Of a stretch of 64,000 bases of DNA, positions 25,420 through 35,061 are shown in pieces. The stretch's first letter is position 1. The number at the start of each line of letters is the position of its first letter. This DNA comes from Leptospira wolffii serovar Khorat str. Khorat-H2 (lineage in GTDB: Bacteria; Spirochaetota; Leptospiria; Leptospirales; Leptospiraceae). The position numbers were made by a program, and so were the translations under genes. The notes under the pieces were generated by a model. The model ran no database searches, was not told the origin of the DNA, and saw only the letters and a list, made by a program, of their open reading frames with translations. The stretch covers positions 434,001 through 498,000 of the forward strand of contig NZ_AKWX02000007.1 of NCBI RefSeq assembly GCF_000306115.2, read 5' to 3'.

Positions 25420-26111
25420 AGAAAATTCAAGGATTTGAGTTGGACGAGCAGTCTCGTAAGTTCGACCGTGTTTTCTATTTGCAATTTTTTTAATATAGAA
25501 GCCCTGTGAGTCTCCACAGTTCTTACGCTTAATTCCAAATTTTCCGCGATTTCCCGGTTGAGCTTACCTTTTGCCAGATGGGCTAAAATATCCTTTTCGC
25601 GTTTTGTCAATTTTTGAACCGCCTCCCTGGCTTCCTCGATCTGGATGGGATTATAACTGAAGTTCGCTATCTCTCCCGGAAAAACTCTTCCTCCCGCAAA
25701 AACCTTTTTAATGGAGGAAAGAATGGAATCGGTAGAATCGCTTTTTAAGAGATATCCGTCGGCGCCCGCGGCTACGGCGTCTTGCAGATAAGACCAGTCC
25801 TTATGCATCGTAAGGAAGACGATCTTCAACTCGGGAAATTTGCTTTTTAAGGATTGGAATTCCTGAATTCCGTTTTCTCCCTGTAGGGAAACATCGCAGA
25901 TAAGAAGGTCAACGGGCGAGAAGGACATGATTTTGATTCCTTCTCGGATGGAAGAAGCGGTACCGCTTACTTGGTAAGTTCCGTCGGATTCGATCTCCGC
26001 CTTGAGTCCGGAACGAACCAAGGCGTGATCGTCGATGAGGAATATTTTTTTGGAATTCCGAGGAGCCATCGTCGAACTAGACTCCCGCTTATCCGAGGAT
26101 TCGGCAACCAC
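25416..26111 (-). CDS. NarL/LuxR-type response regulator
   Basis: 231 residues. The receiver domain (FLIDDHALVRSGL at the start, phospho-acceptor Asp in 'LLICDVSLQGENG', Thr in 'FLTMH', Lys in 'YLLKSD') is followed by a LuxR helix-turn-helix (LTKREKDILAHLAKGKLNREIAENLELSVRTVETHRASILKKL). An internal ATG 14 codons on (26069) may be the real start because the first residues are polar and not conserved in the family. The gene is convergent with the 7TMR-DISM kinase and the stop codons overlap, which suggests a functional pair with separate control. Confidence 0.87.
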   Translation of the reverse strand: MVAESSDKRESSSTMAPRNSKKIFLIDDHALVRSGLKAEIESDGTYQVSGTASSIREGIKIMSFSPVDLLICDVSLQGENGIQEFQSLKSKFPELKIVFLTMHKDWSYLQDAVAAGADGYLLKSDSTDSILSSIKKVFAGGRVFPGEIANFSYNPIQIEEAREAVQKLTKREKDILAHLAKGKLNREIAENLELSVRTVETHRASILKKLQIENTVELTRLLVQLKSLNFL

Positions 26112-26165
26112 AAATGGATTCCTAATCGGCTTGCTTTAAGTGCATTAAGCCTTTCTTATTAAGTC

Positions 26166-27212
26166 TTAATTGTCTTCGAAGATCGCGTCGGCATGGTTGT
26201 AAGAACCGAACCCCGGAACATAGCAGGTTTGCGCCGCGTAGTAGGTGCTATAGCCGAATGCATAGTAATTTCTGGTCGTTAGTCCTCCCTCGGAAGGATA
26301 CGTGCAACGTCCTACTCTCGCACCACTCGGATTGGATGCATTCTGGATCGCACAACCGTTTCCGCTGGCCACGCTACCTCTTCCCTGAAAATCATAACAG
26401 AGTATCCAGGCAGGATCTGTGACATGGTTGTCGGTGCCGGAAGCGGTAATTTGTCCGTTGGAAATATTCATTTTGAAGTAAGTGATGATCCCTCCTACGT
26501 GTCTGACTCGGACGATGTATGTATTTCCCGAAGTTAGGGTGACCTTCTTGAATACGAAGGAAGTGCCCCCCGCGGCGGCGAAGGTATCCGATGCGTTGGC
26601 GGAAGTAAGGTAAGAAAGATTCAGATTAGCGCCGTTATATCCGAATGCGTTGATGATATGATTTCCCGAATCGTCGTTGGCCCCTGCTGCCGGGAAATCT
26701 GTTTGGACATTACCCAGCTGCGAGGAAACAGTGTGAGTGCCCGCGGTAAATTGGAAGAATACCGAATTGTCTCCTGCACTGATTCTTTCGTAATAGGCGT
26801 TGGGCTGCCCGAGAGTAATGCTTAATAGAGGACGATATCGAACCGTTTTGAATATGTAATCTACTCCTTGCTTCTGGATGATCATGGGAACCGTAGTATT
26901 TCCAGTGATTCCGGAAAGGCTAGGCATAGTAAATTGCAGGCTAGTAGAATCCGGCAAACTGATCCCTGTCGCGGATGTTCCGTTGATCGTAACCGTATAA
27001 TCTCCGGAGACCCCCGGAAAATCGAAACCGGCAACTACGTTATTGGATCCTGGAAATCCTTTATCGAAGACGATATCGGCTACCGGCGGTTCATAGAATA
27101 AGTAGGCGAGAATTAAGCCTGTGCTATCATCCTTACCTCCTTTGTTGCAGGCGGAGAGAAAAAGAACGAGTGAGAATAGAAGGATTCTTGTGATTTTCGA
27201 ATAATTTAACAT
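26166..27212 (-). CDS. Lipoprotein with IPT/TIG-like region, function unknown
   Basis: From the ATG at 27212 the protein begins MLNYSKITRILLFSLVLFLSAC, a clear signal peptide with lipobox LSAC; six more codons upstream to 27230 would only lengthen the N-terminus. About 345 residues. A beta-rich, Gly/Ser/Thr-rich N-terminal part ('DFPGVSGDYTVTINGTSATGISLPDSTSLQFTMP') resembles IPT/TIG-like folds. The rest is beta-sandwich-like, with the closing Cys-containing segment (ILCYDFQGRGSVASGNGCAI). I do not recognise a named family. It stands alone between the NarL regulator and the C45 hydrolase gene, all on the minus strand. Confidence 0.7.
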   Translation of the reverse strand: MLNYSKITRILLFSLVLFLSACNKGGKDDSTGLILAYLFYEPPVADIVFDKGFPGSNNVVAGFDFPGVSGDYTVTINGTSATGISLPDSTSLQFTMPSLSGITGNTTVPMIIQKQGVDYIFKTVRYRPLLSITLGQPNAYYERISAGDNSVFFQFTAGTHTVSSQLGNVQTDFPAAGANDDSGNHIINAFGYNGANLNLSYLTSANASDTFAAAGGTSFVFKKVTLTSGNTYIVRVRHVGGIITYFKMNISNGQITASGTDNHVTDPAWILCYDFQGRGSVASGNGCAIQNASNPSGARVGRCTYPSEGGLTTRNYYAFGYSTYYAAQTCYVPGFGSYNHADAIFEDN

Positions 27213-27335
27213 ATAAACGGACCTACCCATAATTGTCTCATTGGAAACGAATTACGGGTATCCGTACTTATACGTAGTTTTTTCTCCCTCTACGGAAGTA
27301 TAAATAACGCTACAGAATTTCCTTATAGAGAGAGT

Positions 27336-29066
27336 TTATAGCTCGTTCGCATCCACTAATAAAAAATTAGGCGTTACGTTTTTCAGTTTTCTTAAAGAAT
27401 ACTTGCCTTTATCGGAGATCGCTTTCCTTTTCCAAACTTCTCCTAACGGAGAATTTTTAGTGGAGAGAACCGAATCGTAGAATTGTCTTGCGGAAGCTTT
27501 TTTTCCTAGAGCGGATTGGGTTCTTGCCAGCCAAAGACCCGCTTGTTGTTTGCGGAAAGGCGAACCTTCCAGTCGATACGTCTCTTCTAACAGCTCTTCC
27601 GCGGAACGTAGTCTTCCGCTTTCCATTTGGAGGACTGCTTGTAGGAAGAGTAGGGAAGGATCTCCTTTCTCGGATTCGCTTGCAAAACGAAGTTCTTTCA
27701 GGATATCTTCAGTTCCTCCCAGCGTGGGATCGTCGTTTATAAGCATTGCATTTTTATAATGCGATATGGAGCTGGAAGAGGAGGTCATATTCTTCTTTTG
27801 TTTGGATTTTTTCTTTTCGGTTTCCAGTATTTTGTATCCGGGAGGTCCCCAAGTCATAGGTATTTCCAAGTAGGGACCGCTTCCCGTAGGAGCCGTGCCC
27901 ACCGAAACATAGATCTTTTTAGCTTCCGGACTCATTACCACCGATTTTACGGAAGTGATCTGGCGGATCGTGGATCCCATCGTTTTCTTCTGTCCGCCGT
28001 CCGCATCCGCAGTATCGTCCAGGATTTGTTGGAGGTCCTTCACATCGGTTCCTTTCTTTCTTTGGGAATCCAATAGACCTTGGGCTCTCTCGTATCTTGC
28101 CAAGCAATGGTGGTAAAAGACCGGCGCCGCTAGTATTTCCCCTTGTCTCAATCGATCGCTTTGGTAATGATTCGTGTTGATAATGGAGTCCTTCTCCGGA
28201 CGGGAATACGTCACGTCTATGTCTCCGTAGTTGGTCTCTATGATCGCCGCTTTCGGTCCCTTCTCCTTATAGTTCGTTACGATTGCTCCCCAGGTGGAAT
28301 TGATCTTGTAACGACGGGCTAGATCCACTGCATCCCGGATGCTCCTCGCCTCCGAGATGATCTTATGCCCGAAATCGATTACTCCTAGTCCGTCGAATCC
28401 CACTTTCTTATGGAAGCGCGTATGGAAAGCGAGGGTAAGACCGGCTTCGTTGAAGGACGTGATGCCGGGCACGTCGGCGCCTCTACAAGCCACATATCCG
28501 TACTTCATTCCTTTTTCCGGAGTACAGAAGACTACGATAGGCCGGACGTCCCATACTCCCACTCCAGGAAAATCGAAATTACGGGCATGGTATAATTTCC
28601 CGTCTCTACTCTGATTTCCCCAGACTCCTACGCTTGTGCAGGCCGCAATCTGAGGTAGGTTCTCTCTTCCTACAAATTTGCTTAGTTCGGGAAGTACATG
28701 TAGCATTCCCAAAATGCCGATCGAATTCTGAAAAGCGTCCATGGTGAATAGATCCTTCTCGATTTTTTCGGAACGTCCCGCTGCCTGCAAAGAGGCAAGG
28801 GTCCTTCGGGAGAATTCGTAAGGACGGGTCTTGCGCATCCGATTTTGAGCGGCTTTTACCAGAAAGGAAATGGTGGCCTTAGAAAGTGCGTTTCTTTTAT
28901 TTCTGGGCAGACTACCCAAGAGTAAATTCTGCGCCATAACGGGATAGAAATCGAAGATAGGCTCGAATTGACCGATTTCCTGCATGATTTCTCCGAATTG
29001 GCGACCCATTTCTTCCTGGGTTCCTTTCAATTGAATGACTGCAAGCGGATGCGTTTTTGGATTCAT
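27336..29066 (-). CDS. C45-family (acyl-CoA:6-APA acyltransferase-like) Ntn hydrolase with TPR-like tail
   Basis: 576 residues. The first ~390 match the peptidase C45 / linear amide hydrolase fold; Cys143 in 'QIAACTSVGVWG' is the expected nucleophile, which in the family becomes the N-terminus after autocleavage, followed by 'HARNFDFPGVGVWDVRP'. A polar Lys/Ser linker (about 415-440) leads to a C-terminal helical region with TPR-like repeats ('PSLLFLQAVLQMESGRLRSAEELLEETYRLEGSPF', 'QAGLWLARTQSALGKKASARQFYDSVL'). The substrate may be an N-acyl amino compound or bile-salt-like amide (family knowledge). There is no signal peptide, so it is likely cytoplasmic. The tail is unusual for the family. 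Confidence 0.82.
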   Translation of the reverse strand: MNPKTHPLAVIQLKGTQEEMGRQFGEIMQEIGQFEPIFDFYPVMAQNLLLGSLPRNKRNALSKATISFLVKAAQNRMRKTRPYEFSRRTLASLQAAGRSEKIEKDLFTMDAFQNSIGILGMLHVLPELSKFVGRENLPQIAACTSVGVWGNQSRDGKLYHARNFDFPGVGVWDVRPIVVFCTPEKGMKYGYVACRGADVPGITSFNEAGLTLAFHTRFHKKVGFDGLGVIDFGHKIISEARSIRDAVDLARRYKINSTWGAIVTNYKEKGPKAAIIETNYGDIDVTYSRPEKDSIINTNHYQSDRLRQGEILAAPVFYHHCLARYERAQGLLDSQRKKGTDVKDLQQILDDTADADGGQKKTMGSTIRQITSVKSVVMSPEAKKIYVSVGTAPTGSGPYLEIPMTWGPPGYKILETEKKKSKQKKNMTSSSSSISHYKNAMLINDDPTLGGTEDILKELRFASESEKGDPSLLFLQAVLQMESGRLRSAEELLEETYRLEGSPFRKQQAGLWLARTQSALGKKASARQFYDSVLSTKNSPLGEVWKRKAISDKGKYSLRKLKNVTPNFLLVDANEL

Positions 29067-29233
29067 GCACAGGATTCTAAACTAGAATCGCAACCGATCG
29101 ACCTTTCCTATCGGGATAGACGTTCTATCTTATCGGATGGGAAGAATTATCGCCTAGAAGAGGGAAAAGGATTCCTAAAATTTGCAAAAAGAAATGGTAA
29201 AGAGGAAAAGATCGGGCTCTATGGACGGAACCT

Positions 29234-30355
29234 ATGGATTGGATATTGGGTGGATTGGTGAGCTTCGTATTTTTCGGGGCCGGAATTTCCTTTTTATATT
29301 CTTTTCTGGAATCCATCCAGAAGCCTCCTAAAAATACCGTACTCGTTTTTATTCTGTTTCTCACCGGATCCATTCTACTCCGCTACGGATGGTATTTCGA
29401 TCCAGGCAAATTCGATTTTCCTTATTTATTTTTGTTCCTACATACCAGCGTGACTCTTGTGGGGCCCTTGGTTTACGTCTATATCGGATCCAGATTGCAA
29501 AGAGAAGAGGAAGGGGGTGGAGGGATCCTAAAATTGATCCGGAGGTACTGGATCCATTTCATTCCCACTTTTTGTTTTGCAGTCGCAGAATTGGCCTATT
29601 TTTCGCAAAGCCCTTCCTCTTTGCGCGAGGCGATCCTGAAGGATTCCTCCGAATTTAGATGGGATTGGATCCATCTCGCCACTTTGGCCGCAACCGTGCA
29701 GGTCTCCGTCTATTCTCTTTTTTGCTTATATACCTATCATAAAGTGAGCCAAAAATACGAAATATACGAATTGAGATTAGTATGGGTACTTCTACTCTTA
29801 CCCGTAATCGCCAACAGCCTGATCGGTCCCGCATACTTTCTGAAAAGCGATCTATTATTCGCTGTCGGAGCATGTTGCATCACAGGGATCGTGATCTTAT
29901 TATTCGTATTAAAGGAAATACATCCCAATTTCTTTCATGAAATGTCGGAAGTGATCCAAAATGCAAAGTATCAGAATACGACTCTTTCCTCCGAGGAGAT
30001 AAAAGCGGCTAACGCAAGGTTGAATCGTTTGATGGAGGAGGAGTCCTTTTTCAAGGATAGCGAATTGAGACTGGGAGATTTGGCCGTAGGATTGGGACTT
30101 ACTTCCCACCAAACTTCCAGGTATCTGAACGAAATCCATGGAGAGACGTTTTACGAATTGGTAAACCGATATCGAATCGGAGAGGCGTGCAAACTTTTGC
30201 TTTCGGATCCTAAAAAACCGGTTTTGGAAATCGGATTCGAAGTGGGATTCAATTCCAAGTCCGCCTTCAACTCCCAATTCGTAAAGGTGACGGGATTCTC
30301 TCCCGCGCTATATAGAAAGAACGGAAAAACGGGAGAGTCCGAATCTAAGAATTAG
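29234..30355 (+). CDS. Membrane-bound AraC-family transcriptional regulator
   Basis: 373 residues. About seven hydrophobic segments fill residues 1-220, followed by a cytoplasmic linker and a C-terminal AraC domain (about 270-365; 'LRLGDLAVGLGLTSHQTSRYLNEIHGETFYELVNRYRIGEAC', then 'VLEIGFEVGFNSKSAFNSQFVKVTGFSPALYR'). This design of a one-component sensor, receptor and DNA-binder in one chain, is common in leptospires. The signal is unknown. Its stop codon overlaps the end of the convergent Rieske-FAD reductase gene by four bases. Confidence 0.85.
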   Translation: MDWILGGLVSFVFFGAGISFLYSFLESIQKPPKNTVLVFILFLTGSILLRYGWYFDPGKFDFPYLFLFLHTSVTLVGPLVYVYIGSRLQREEEGGGGILKLIRRYWIHFIPTFCFAVAELAYFSQSPSSLREAILKDSSEFRWDWIHLATLAATVQVSVYSLFCLYTYHKVSQKYEIYELRLVWVLLLLPVIANSLIGPAYFLKSDLLFAVGACCITGIVILLFVLKEIHPNFFHEMSEVIQNAKYQNTTLSSEEIKAANARLNRLMEEESFFKDSELRLGDLAVGLGLTSHQTSRYLNEIHGETFYELVNRYRIGEACKLLLSDPKKPVLEIGFEVGFNSKSAFNSQFVKVTGFSPALYRKNGKTGESESKN

Positions 30356-31911
30356 GGATTTCGAATCGTTTCTAAAATTCTACGGATTTCTTTTTGGTCG
30401 TCTTTTTCCATAGCATCCTCGATCAGAAGGCTCTCCTTGTCTCTGTAGATGGTCGCGACCGCTAAAATCTTTCCCTCTAAAGTATAAGCTAATCCGCAAT
30501 TTTTATCCTCTATACTTCCGAAGATTTCTATCTTGTCCCATTTTTCCGCGTGACCTACGTAAGAGATGGGCACCTCGTAATGGTCGCTCCAAAAAAACGG
30601 GACGTCCCGAAACTTTTCCTTTTTGCCGATGGCATTTCTTGCGGCCACTTGACCTTGTCTTTCGGCAACGGACCAATGCTCCACTCGGATAGGAAGGCCT
30701 GTATGAGGATCGGGCCAGCGAACTATATCTCCCGCCGCATAGATATTCTCGTCGGAAGTGCGAAGATATTCATCCACTAGAATTCCCTTATCCGTCTTCA
30801 ATCCGATTTGTTCCGCAAGCGAAAGAATTGGCCTTACTCCTACGCCCGCAACCACTATATCTGCTTCTAAGACGGATCCGTCGTCCAATTGCACGGACCC
30901 TTCTTTTATAGAGGATAGAGTTCTGCCTAAATGGAAGATTGCTCCCTTCTTCTCATGAAGTTTACGTATGAAATCCCCTAGTTCGGGACCTAGGATTCTT
31001 TCTAAGGGACGACTTTCCGGAGCCACCAAATGCACTTCTATATTTCTTTGGATGAGAGAGGAGGCCACTTCTAGGGCGATAAAACTGGCTCCTACGAGAA
31101 CCGCTTTTTTAGACGATTTAGTCTTTTCTAATATTGCATTGCTATCCCCAAGAGTTCTCATGTAGAATACGTGAGGCAAATCGGCGCCCGGCAAGGGAAG
31201 TCGGATCGGACTGGAACCCGTGGCAAGAATCAAGACGTCGTAGGATTCCTTTCTTCCGTCGGATAAAAGGACCGTTTTGCTTTTAGGATCTATTTCTTTG
31301 GCTTCGATACCTAGTCTGAGATCGATTTTATTTTCGGAATAGAAATCGAAAGAACGAAGAGGAATCCATTCGTCCGGGATCTTTCCTGCCAAGTAATCCT
31401 TGGAGAGATTGGGTCTGTCGGTGGGAAGAAATTTTTCCGCACCTAGGAGTATTACGGAACCTTGGTATCCTTCCTTGCGCAAGGTCTCTGCGGCCGCATT
31501 CCCTGCGGCTCCCGCTCCTACGATGACCACGGATTTGGGTTCGGTAATGACGGGTTTTTGGAGAGAAGGATTCGTTTTCTCCGAAACGAAAACGAGGTCT
31601 CCTCGAATCTCAGTGCGATAGCATGAGATAGGATTTAAGGCGGGAGGTCCGATCGCCTCTCCCGTTCTCAGATCGAAACGGGCATGGTGCCAGGGGCATC
31701 TGATTTCGGAACCGATTAGAATTCCGTCAGCTAAAGGAGCGGTATAGTGAGTGCAATTCGCGCCTACCGCAAAAAATGAATTATTACGTTTTATTAATAG
31801 AACGGATTCTCCGTCCACCTGACCTGGTATCGGCTCTCCTTCTTTGATTTGAGAGACCGGAAATCCTTTTTTAAAATCGGGTCCTGTCGGTTCCGTTCCT
31901 TCCTGTCCCAT
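30352..31911 (-). CDS. Rieske-domain FAD-dependent NAD(P)H reductase (AIFM3-like)
   Basis: 519 residues. An N-terminal Rieske domain binds a [2Fe-2S] cluster via 'CTHYTAPL' (about 52) and 'CPWHHARFD' (about 73). A pyridine nucleotide-disulfide reductase follows, with an FAD-binding GxGxxG (VVIVGAGAAGNAAAETL, about 128) and an NAD-binding fold (AVLVGASFIALEVASSL, about 265). A second FAD contact 'IYAAGDIVRWP' is near 395. This organisation is like ferredoxin reductases and mammalian AIFM3. It could feed electrons to an oxygenase such as the 2OG-Fe protein encoded just upstream, though those enzymes do not usually need one. Confidence 0.87.
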   Translation of the reverse strand: MGQEGTEPTGPDFKKGFPVSQIKEGEPIPGQVDGESVLLIKRNNSFFAVGANCTHYTAPLADGILIGSEIRCPWHHARFDLRTGEAIGPPALNPISCYRTEIRGDLVFVSEKTNPSLQKPVITEPKSVVIVGAGAAGNAAAETLRKEGYQGSVILLGAEKFLPTDRPNLSKDYLAGKIPDEWIPLRSFDFYSENKIDLRLGIEAKEIDPKSKTVLLSDGRKESYDVLILATGSSPIRLPLPGADLPHVFYMRTLGDSNAILEKTKSSKKAVLVGASFIALEVASSLIQRNIEVHLVAPESRPLERILGPELGDFIRKLHEKKGAIFHLGRTLSSIKEGSVQLDDGSVLEADIVVAGVGVRPILSLAEQIGLKTDKGILVDEYLRTSDENIYAAGDIVRWPDPHTGLPIRVEHWSVAERQGQVAARNAIGKKEKFRDVPFFWSDHYEVPISYVGHAEKWDKIEIFGSIEDKNCGLAYTLEGKILAVATIYRDKESLLIEDAMEKDDQKEIRRILETIRNP

Positions 31912-32025
31912 GGTTCACCTCTATTTTTAAGAATCGTAGGTTCCTTAGATCCGAAGAATGCTCTCCTTTTTTTTTAGTCCATCAATCAGAATTTGGAGGC
32001 GGTTCCTCGTTTTTGGGAAAAGGTT

Positions 32026-33063
32026 CTAAAATTTGGAATGTAGAAGATCCGGATGATGTCTTTCGGCGACGTCCGGATGGGAGCGTAGCCTACTTTTGAG
32101 TAAATTCTTACCGACCTGATAGAATAACGGATTGTCCGGATCTTGAGTGAGCCCTCGAATTCCTTTCCGTAAGTTCTCCGGCAATTCGAGTAAGGGAATA
32201 TCCGCATCCAATCTTGCGCTATAGAAATAGCCGATGGAAATTCTATCCGTTCCTTCGGGAGGGACGATCGCCCTATGTACCGTGGCTCTTAAATAACCGT
32301 CCGAGGCCAGCTCCAATAATTCTCCGATATTGACCACGAAACTATCCCGAATCGGCGGGACTCGAATCCATTCCCCTCCGTGTTCCACTTCCAGCCCCTC
32401 TCTCTCATCCTGTAGAAGAATTGTGACGAATCCTCCGTCCTTATGGGCTCCCACTCCTTGGTGGCTTTCTGTTTTCTCCCTTCCGGGATAACGAATGACT
32501 TTCAGCAATTGGTGAGCGGATTCTCCTAAGATGGAATCGAAGACTTCCTCTTTCTGTCCTAATGCGGCGACGAAGGCTTTTATTAAGCGAACCGCTAAAT
32601 CCGCGGCGGATTTTTGGTAGGAAGAAATGATTTTCCGAAATTCGGGAAAGGACTCGGGCCATTGGTTCGGACCTTGTAGTCTGGACCAGACCTCGGAGTT
32701 CCATTTTTCGGAATGAGAAGGACGCTCCGCACCGATATCCAACTGTTCTCGAAAATCAGGAAGGCCGAGGGTCCGCTCCGCACCTACACGATTATAACCT
32801 CGAAAATGGGGAGAATGTACCATTTCTATTTTCAGCTTCTCTTCGTCCGGAAGATCGAAGAATTTTCTGGATACATTAAGCGCTACTTGTATGCTTTCCG
32901 AAGGAATTCCATGTCCGATCAGATAGAAAAACCCTAGTTCATGTGCGATTTCCCTTAGATCTTCCTGAAACCTTTCTCTTTGTTGCGATGTTCCTCTTTC
33001 CCAAAGGGAAAGGTCTAAAATTGGAAGCGAATCCCATTTCTTCTCAAGATTTTCCACATACAA
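32026..33063 (-). CDS. Isopenicillin N synthase-like 2OG/Fe(II) oxygenase
   Basis: 345 residues of the DIOX_N plus 2OG-FeII_Oxy architecture. The N-terminal 'LPILDLSLWERGT' and 'AHELGFFYLIGHGIP' are followed by the Fe ligands H-x-D (GAHKDGGFVTIL, about 205) and a distal His (RATVHRAIVPP), with the 2OG-binding R-x-S (DRISIGYF). The family includes plant hormone oxidases and IPNS; its substrate here cannot be inferred. No sign of antibiotic biosynthesis genes is present. It is on the minus strand downstream of a catalase-like gene. Confidence 0.85.
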   Translation of the reverse strand: MYVENLEKKWDSLPILDLSLWERGTSQQRERFQEDLREIAHELGFFYLIGHGIPSESIQVALNVSRKFFDLPDEEKLKIEMVHSPHFRGYNRVGAERTLGLPDFREQLDIGAERPSHSEKWNSEVWSRLQGPNQWPESFPEFRKIISSYQKSAADLAVRLIKAFVAALGQKEEVFDSILGESAHQLLKVIRYPGREKTESHQGVGAHKDGGFVTILLQDEREGLEVEHGGEWIRVPPIRDSFVVNIGELLELASDGYLRATVHRAIVPPEGTDRISIGYFYSARLDADIPLLELPENLRKGIRGLTQDPDNPLFYQVGKNLLKSRLRSHPDVAERHHPDLLHSKF

Positions 33064-33147
33064 AGCCTGGCAAGATTTGGCATATCTGTCTATTGAAAAT
33101 CTGCTATTGCAGATATTTATATCAAATTAGCAGAATTAAGCCGGAAT

Positions 33148-34149
33148 CTACATTCCAGAGTGGGCATTTCTGCCCTTTTGGCTGGCAAGATACACATATT
33201 TTCTGGCACGCATCACGTCTCCCAAAGGACGATGCTCCCAGAGAGCTTCCCAAGGATCGAATACCGTCTCTTCGATTTTCCTTTGGAGAATTTTCCCTTC
33301 TTCCGAATCGGTATCCTGCATCGGAAGAATTAAATTCGCCAGAGTGATATAAGGGGCTTCCTTTTCGGGCCAATTCACGGAAGCGTCTTCGATCGGAGTG
33401 GTTTTCTCGTCCGTGAAGAATTGGAACTGCAAAAGATACGTTAGGCTTTCTTTTTTGAGCCTATCGGATATATCCTTTCCCCAATCCTGGGAGGCCTTTT
33501 GGTTTTGTATCTGTTCTTTCGGAGGCAATAGGCGGACCCGTCCCGCATAAGGACCGAAGGCAATCGGAGCCGCCGAGTGAAACGCTTCGGTTGCAAAACC
33601 GCTGAACGGCTTATTGAAGCTTGCGGAGGCTTTCTTGAGCCTTGCGAAAGCGCCTAAAAATCCGTACGTTCGTATTAGATATCCGAGGAGGGAAGCTCCT
33701 CCCTTGGAGGCTGCGGATACCAATCCCACGAATTCGTCGCTTTTCGGAGAGGAGAAAGCTTCCAGGTTGATGAGTAGAAAATCCTGATAGGAAGTGTTTC
33801 CGTTTTGTAGAGCGCTCGGACCTTTCACTCCTCCCACTTTCAATGCGAATCCTCGGATGTCTCCTATGGAATCGGATTGTAGCTTCATGCTTCCGCTGGA
33901 GAGTCGAATCCAGGTTTCCTTCTTTCCGGATTCGGAAAAGATACCTTGCCTTGCGTAATCCGGAAGATCCGACGGTATTTCTAACAAGGCTTTGCATCCT
34001 AAGAGTTGCTTTCTATGCAAGGTCCTTCCGTTTCCGAATTTTGAGGAGTTCTCTTTTTGTATGGCTTGAAATAGATTCGCGTACTCCGTGAATCTATTAT
34101 CCTCGTCCGGACGTATGACTTCTTTCCAATCGGTTGCAATCGGTTTCAT
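33148..34149 (-). CDS. Catalase-like heme protein
   Basis: 333 residues, shorter than true monofunctional catalases (about 480 or more). The distal His is in 'NGRTLHRKQLLG', and a possible proximal heme ligand is 'RARKY' (RxxxY) near residue 320, as in catalases. The region 'KETWIRLSSGSMK' to 'DIRGFALKVGG' matches the catalase core pattern (RFS.. ..RGFA.K). Proteins of this small catalase-related group may act as peroxidases or hydroperoxide lyases rather than catalase. The hairpin ATCTGC-TATT-GCAGAT near 33101-33116 lies between this stop and the next minus-strand gene. Confidence 0.82.
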   Translation of the reverse strand: MKPIATDWKEVIRPDEDNRFTEYANLFQAIQKENSSKFGNGRTLHRKQLLGCKALLEIPSDLPDYARQGIFSESGKKETWIRLSSGSMKLQSDSIGDIRGFALKVGGVKGPSALQNGNTSYQDFLLINLEAFSSPKSDEFVGLVSAASKGGASLLGYLIRTYGFLGAFARLKKASASFNKPFSGFATEAFHSAAPIAFGPYAGRVRLLPPKEQIQNQKASQDWGKDISDRLKKESLTYLLQFQFFTDEKTTPIEDASVNWPEKEAPYITLANLILPMQDTDSEEGKILQRKIEETVFDPWEALWEHRPLGDVMRARKYVYLASQKGRNAHSGM

Positions 34150-34212
34150 TTATGGTACCCTGTTAGAAAAATCTAAAATTCGACGGTTTAATAAAAACTA
34201 TATTTCGAAGAT

Positions 34213-35061
34213 CTAATTCTTCGCTTTTTTTAGCAAGCGATCCTGAGCGCCTCGTAATTCCGAATCGGTGATTCGGATGCTCCATTCGGGGAAATGTCGG
34301 AAAAGAAAATATTGGAGCCAGGAATCCCATCCGGTATATCCGATAAATTTCCGATTTGGGATCCATTTTAGGATTCCTTTTGCGACGCTTTCGACGGAAT
34401 GCACCATGTTTAAGGCGGATCCCATTTCGATTTCCTTACTGATAAGAGGCTTATCCTCATTTTCCTTTGCGAGTCCCGGGGTGTCCGTGGTGGGAGGAAA
34501 GAATAATTTCACTTTTACGCCGTGGAGCATCATCTCTTGGCGGAAAGCTTGCGCGAATCCTGCGATCGCGAACTTGCTAGCCGAATACGCTCCATAGCCG
34601 TAAATGGAGAAGAAGGCGAGCGTAGAGGATAAAAATACGATATCTCCTGATCCCTGGCCGGTTAGATATTTATGAAATGCTAAAGCCGTATTCACATGTC
34701 CGAAATAATTCACATCCATCATTTTACGGTACTGCGATTCGCTCAGATCCTGGGCCTCCGCGGCCTGGGCGAAACCGCTATTGCATATTACGAGGTCCAT
34801 TTTTCCTAAATTATCCAGCGCTTTTTGGGCCGCCTTCTCGATCTGTTCTTTATCGGAAACATCCGCCACTGCGTAACCGAATCTGGAATTAGGACCGATC
34901 GAGCGTAACTCTTCCGTTACGGACTTCAGGAGAGATTCGTTTCTGGCGCAGAGGAATACGTCGGCGCCTTCCTTCGCCAAAGCGATCGCGAGCCCTTTCC
35001 CTATACCGGACGAACCTCCAGTGATAAAAGCCTTCTTTCCTCGATAATAATTTTTGGACAT
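34213..35061 (-). CDS. Short-chain dehydrogenase (3-ketosphinganine reductase-like)
   Basis: 282-residue classical SDR. The NAD(P)-binding TGGSSGIG is near residue 14, the NAG-like motif reads 'ICNSGFA', and the catalytic Ser-Tyr-Lys set is in 'FLSSTLAFFSIYGYGAYSASKFAIAGF'. The C-terminal extension beyond about residue 225 (KGILKWIPNRKFIGYTGWDSWLQYFLFRHFP) resembles lipid-modifying SDRs of the 3-ketodihydrosphingosine reductase type, so a membrane-associated lipid substrate is possible. It is the first of the run of minus-strand genes from 35061 down to 30352. Confidence 0.85.
   Translation of the reverse strand: MSKNYYRGKKAFITGGSSGIGKGLAIALAKEGADVFLCARNESLLKSVTEELRSIGPNSRFGYAVADVSDKEQIEKAAQKALDNLGKMDLVICNSGFAQAAEAQDLSESQYRKMMDVNYFGHVNTALAFHKYLTGQGSGDIVFLSSTLAFFSIYGYGAYSASKFAIAGFAQAFRQEMMLHGVKVKLFFPPTTDTPGLAKENEDKPLISKEIEMGSALNMVHSVESVAKGILKWIPNRKFIGYTGWDSWLQYFLFRHFPEWSIRITDSELRGAQDRLLKKAKN

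Noticed and set aside
32026..33063. Antibiotic biosynthesis (isopenicillin N synthase)
   Set aside because: The family is broad, and no ACV synthetase or other pathway gene is nearby.
33101..33116. Terminator after the catalase-like gene (ATCTGC-TATT-GCAGAT)
   Set aside because: Six-base stem with no T-run on the relevant strand; kept only as a note.
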